Origin: Pelodera strongyloides
Lineage: Eukaryota > Nematoda > Chromadorea > Rhabditida > Rhabditidae
Length of the DNA: 64,000 nucleotides
Reading direction: 5' to 3'
Assembly (NCBI GenBank): GCA_036852015.1
Contig: JAANDG010000064.1
Location: forward strand, 310,001-374,000
The notes under the pieces were generated by a model, which saw only the letters and a list, made by a program, of their open reading frames with translations, made no database searches and was not told the DNA's origin. This document shows positions 61,601-64,000 of the stretch, piece by piece. Positions within the stretch are counted from its first letter, which is position 1; every line of letters starts with the position of its first letter. The position numbers were made by a program, and so were the translations under genes.

Positions 61601-63884
61601 ATTCAATTCACCCGTACCAGAAAGGTCATTAAGGGAAGGCAAATCCCGACCACTACACGCAATTTGAATACCCAAGTGGTACTGCCAGGGGCGAACTCAA
61701 ATTAAGCCCCACCCAACATAACTCAGTATATAAAGAAGGCCCTAGTGGCAACATCACCAAACACCCAGTTTGCAATCGACTAGCATATTCATATCGTCTC
61801 AAGCTCACGATGAACTCTCATCTTCATAAGGAAACGCAGAAAACCAGAAGCCTCGCAATGGCTGAAGCAATGGCGGAAGCTGCATTTATGTAAGTTGAAG
61901 AAACCCTTTCAGTAATTATATAACTAAAAACCTTCATGCATCAAATCTCAGCAATTATACAGAAGAATATTTATTCTTAATATTAGCATACTTATCTGTC
62001 TTTTAATTACCCTTACAACTGAAAAGTCACTTATTTGCTTAAGAAACAAACATAAATAATCAATCTTCATTTTGCTAGGTATCAAAATGAACGAAAACGC
62101 AGCCACCGCGAGGTAGCAAGGGAGGACAAGGCCGCGCGGCATTCCTGTATGCTGTGTGATAAAAAGGGACACTTTCCCGCAGACTGTCCGACACCCAAAT
62201 ACACCATTGAAGAAATCAGGGCCATCGCGGTCGCAAACATCTTGTGCAACCGATGCTTGAGCAAGGTACTATCAAATCACCTTCGTTTGCAATTCAAAAA
62301 GAAAAAAACATCGTTATATTTTGCACAAACCAACGTATTAAGTAAATACTCCAGTCGGAGATCAAAAAACAATCAATAAAAGTCATGTAGTACAAAATTT
62401 TAGGCATGCCTCATAAAGGAGAACCCGAAAACTGTCGGATTCTGCCTAAACAACGGAAAATGCTGTGGAATACCCGCTGCCTTGCACGCGGACAGGTCCA
62501 CTGCGAGCTACAATGCCCCGCAATCATCCTGGACCCACCAGCCGGCCCTTCCGCAAGATGCGATGGAAACAACCTCTCGGTCGGGTCAGAAATTACCGTA
62601 CACGATGAGCCCCCGGCACACAAAACCAAGAAGACTGGAAAAAACTAATTACCTCTCATTTTTTCACATATAATCTTTCGCTCTTGTAAACACTACAACG
62701 AAAATATTTTTTACACGCACCGCTTATCCTTATCTTTATATGTTTCCGTTCTACAACACAACAGTGCAAACTCACAATATTCGCACATGGTGCACCGTCC
62801 GGGAATCGAACCCGGGCCGCCCGCGTGGCAGGCGAGCATTCTACCACTGACACACAGGTCGCAAACATAGCAATGCTTAGCGAGACGAAGGCGATAAGCA
62901 GATGTCACAACAGCCATTAGCAAGAAGAGAATAATCCAACGCATAGTGACGGTATCAATTAACTAATATAAGGGGTCGAGAAAGTAGTTTTAGGCAGTGC
63001 TAGAACAATCCCTTCTCGCTGTATTACGTCTCTCTACTCGTTTCTACATCGTGGCATTCTATAACCGTAATGTGTCGTTTCTGGTTATTTTTTTCCCTTA
63101 CTCGATTGGTAATTGAAATAAACATATACATATATATACCATTGTTTCCGTTCTACAACACAACAGTGCAAACTCACAATATTCGCACACTGGGTTTGCG
63201 GAATGTGTGTCTGACTCGTCTGACATTACAAACCACCTTTCATTCCCCTTAATTGTCAGTCATGTAACTGATTTCGTAATTCAGTACTTACGAAAGAATG
63301 CTGGCTTTCTACAAATGGAAGTGAAACTTCGATTTGCAATTGACGCTTCTAATGGATTACGCTACATTGAAAAGATGAAGTTTGTGAGTTTGTTTTTAAA
63401 TATTCGTAACTCCAGCCATTTGTAATGATATGGTTGTATGCAAAACAGAGCAGTCAGATAACAAATGTTATTGCGTCACACCCCTTATTATTAGATTATT
63501 CAATTACCAGCCGGCTACGCCGCCTGATGCGTCTTTCCACACTTATGAAACGTCTGTAACATAAATGAAAATCTTTCGAATAAAGACACAGCTTATTTTA
63601 CATGAGAATATTCTAATTTGAGCTGCGGCACTCTTTTATATCCAAAGCGGGACAATTTATTCGAATTCTACATCCGTAACGTGAGTGCTAGCGCACACTA
63701 CAGTTACTCTTTTATATAATAAGATATTCAACTGAATTTCGCAATAGTCACGCACATTTTCGTTCTTTTCCATGTTTGAGCTTCATTGTTGTATTAGTAG
63801 ATTCAATTATATTCACTACACCTATATATGCAGGTTCACCGCGATATCGCAGCTAGGAATTGTCTCGTAGCGAACAATAATTCC
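58686..63884 (+). CDS. SH2-tyrosine kinase gene: kinase domain (N-lobe to catalytic loop, runs off window)
   Basis: Protein tyrosine kinase domain of the Fes/Fer-like type. Exons: 58686-58811, 59160-59230, 59625-59718, 63285-63383, 63834-63884. Seen in order: glycine loop GQGEFGAV, catalytic lysine in VAVKTIK, helix C glutamate in FLAEAYTMLKL, HENIV, the hinge-like VLEYMPKGSM, the helix E region YLRKNAGF through LRYIEKMKF, then VHRDIAARNCLV. The last is a complete catalytic loop with the AARN signature of tyrosine kinases. Key catalytic residues seen so far are intact, so the kinase is probably active. The DFG motif and C-lobe lie beyond 64000. Intron 59719-63284 (3.57 kb, donor GTTCGT) contains the LTR-like element and the nested CCHC gene. 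Nematodes have many small SH2-kinase genes of this kind; which member this is cannot be said. Confidence 0.88.
60268..60488 (+). repeat. Upstream long terminal repeat (R-U5-like), copy 1
   Basis: This 221-bp segment is nearly identical to 62964-63189. It begins at a TATATAAGG box, contains GAAATAAACATATA (AATAAA polyadenylation signal) near its 3' part and ends CGCACA. A TGGTGCAC primer-binding site follows at once. Sequence upstream of the TATA box is not shared with the other copy, so any U3 is unpaired. Confidence 0.7.
60489..60505 (+). other. Primer-binding site, tRNA-Gly type (imperfect)
   Basis: TGGTGCAC directly follows the CACA end of the repeat and is complementary to the 3' CCA end of a tRNA-Gly. 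A 2-base insertion (TG) follows, then CGTCCG matches again. This is the standard minus-strand priming position. Confidence 0.55.
60819..61570 (+). pseudogene. Gag-like ORF of a non-autonomous LTR element, frame broken near 61300
   Basis: Open frame of 162 codons (60819-61307), predicted largely alpha-helical with alternating Leu/Ile and charged residues (NAQLNVYLDEFKNILNN). It lies about 330 bp downstream of a tRNA-Gly-type primer site, the usual place for gag. After the stop a second open stretch continues in the -1 frame to about 61570 and is Ser/Thr/Pro-rich; a single-base indel or a programmed -1 shift would explain this. No capsid motif is recognised; the call rests on position and downstream zinc knuckle. 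No pol follows. Function today is doubtful. Confidence 0.45.
61726..61735 (+). promoter_or_regulatory. TATA box of the nested CCHC gene
   Basis: GTATATAAAG lies 75 bp before the ATG at 61810 and inside the LTR-like element, away from its own terminal TATA boxes. Spacing suits a core promoter with a start site around 61760. Confidence 0.4.
61810..62673 (+). CDS. CCHC zinc-knuckle protein, three-exon frame nested in a kinase intron
   Basis: Predicted 178-residue nucleic-acid-binding protein of gag-like origin. Exons 61810-61889, 62079-62265 and 62404-62673 join in one open frame through two introns with GT donors (GTAAGT, GTACTA) and TAG acceptors (CTAG, TTTTAG). Exon 1 is helical and Ala/Met/Glu-rich. 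Exon 2 holds a basic stretch and the CX2CX4HX4C knuckle CMLCDKKGHFPADC, then a helix ending CNRCLSK. Exon 3 is Cys-rich at its start (CLNNGKCCG) and then Ser/Pro-rich. A TATATAAAG box at 61727 lies 83 bp before the ATG. It sits between R-U5-like repeats and on the same strand as the kinase host gene. It may be a domesticated gag, or a spliced subgenomic product of a retroelement. No protease, reverse transcriptase or integrase is nearby. Confidence 0.5.
62741..62787 (+). repeat. Partial U5 copy 2, fused to tRNA-Gly sequence
   Basis: Matches the last 47 bp of the terminal repeats (TTTCCGTTCTACAACACAAC to CGCACA). It lacks the upstream part. A primer site and most of an antisense tRNA follow without a gap. 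Confidence 0.7.
62788..62857 (-). pseudogene. tRNA-Gly(GCC)-derived sequence with CCA, 5' end missing
   Basis: On the minus strand the D-loop to 3' end reads as tRNA-Gly: AGTGGTAGAATGCTCGCC, anticodon GCC in CTGCCAC, GGTTCGATTCC T-arm, acceptor 3' strand ACGGTGC, discriminator A, then CCA. The 5' acceptor strand is not complementary (expected GCACCGT). Nuclear tRNA genes do not encode CCA, so this copy came through a tRNA or a primer site rather than by gene duplication. Confidence 0.7.
62964..63189 (+). repeat. Downstream long terminal repeat (R-U5-like), copy 3
   Basis: Near-identical to 60268-60488 from the TATA box to the CGCACA end, with a few substitutions. It is followed by unique intron sequence (CTGGGTTTGC), not a primer site, as expected for a 3' terminal repeat. 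No target duplication could be found because the true left end of the upstream copy is unclear. Confidence 0.65.
63505..63725. repeat. Dispersed repeat A, full copy
   Basis: Same limits and hairpin as 42170-42390. It lies in the kinase intron before the HRD exon. Confidence 0.75.
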
Positions 63885-64000
63885 GTGAGTTTATATTAAA
63901 TCAAATAAACCTTTTTAAATAAAGAGACCAGGCTCATGCCCTATTTTGTAATATTTTTCGCCCTGTAACAGGGCCCCTGTTTATTGATAAATTAACGTTA

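Noticed and set aside
62711..62944. 77-codon minus frame considered as one protein
   Set aside because: Its centre (ACHAGGPGSIPGRC) is a translation of tRNA-Gly sequence; only the signal-peptide start is kept as an observation.
1..64000. CRISPR arrays, bacterial operons, Shine-Dalgarno sites
   Set aside because: The window is eukaryotic; the direct repeats seen are microsatellites or shuffled words without regular spacers.

Overview
The window looks like nuclear DNA of a nematode. It is AT-rich, and its genes are split into many short exons with T-rich TTTTCAG-type 3' splice sites. Degenerate TTAGGC/GCCTAA arrays (the nematode telomere unit) occur inside it, and the gene content fits: an alanyl-tRNA synthetase without its C-terminal domain, a D-type cyclin, and an SH2-tyrosine kinase of the Fer-like kind that is expanded in nematodes. 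The species cannot be named from the sequence. All exon models were built by eye from reading frame, splice signals and intron phase.

Layout. (1) 727-5808, +: the 3' part of an alanyl-tRNA synthetase, probably mitochondrial, in eleven visible exons; its aminoacylation domain lies upstream of the window. (2) 5809-22341: about 16.5 kb with no supported gene. It holds GA/CT microsatellites, fold-back transposons, tRNA-like units and two GC-rich islands built from short repeated words. (3) 22342-33130, +: a complete D-type cyclin in seven exons (422 aa) with an N-terminal LxCxE motif and a 7.3 kb intron 5. (4) 33131-39992: repeats only, including a perfect 80-bp inverted repeat nested inside an older element. 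(5) About 39993 to beyond 63884, +: one long gene whose intron phases chain together. It starts with a Lys/Glu-rich low-complexity region, then a divergent SH2 domain, then a tyrosine kinase domain that runs off the right edge after the HRD exon.

The kinase introns are swollen by mobile DNA. One intron almost equals a 5.2 kb element with inverted ends (50970-56217), inside which lie a TA-flanked Tc1/mariner-like element (53132-53964) and a fold-back element. Another intron holds a 399-bp solo LTR with a 5-bp target duplication. The intron between kinase lobes (59719-63284) holds a remnant LTR retroelement: R-U5-like repeats, a tRNA-Gly primer site, a gag-like ORF and no polymerase. Nested in it is a separate three-exon CCHC zinc-knuckle reading frame with its own TATA box, and a U5-to-tRNA-Gly junction that includes the non-templated CCA.

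The three host genes are unrelated in function (mitochondrial translation, G1 cell-cycle entry, tyrosine phosphorylation signalling) and there is no sign of an operon. The most unusual material is in the repeats: islands each with a private vocabulary of 8-20 bp words in both orientations, several fold-back families whose ends all read TTAAAG(G/C), and a set of tRNA-like units followed by T-runs.
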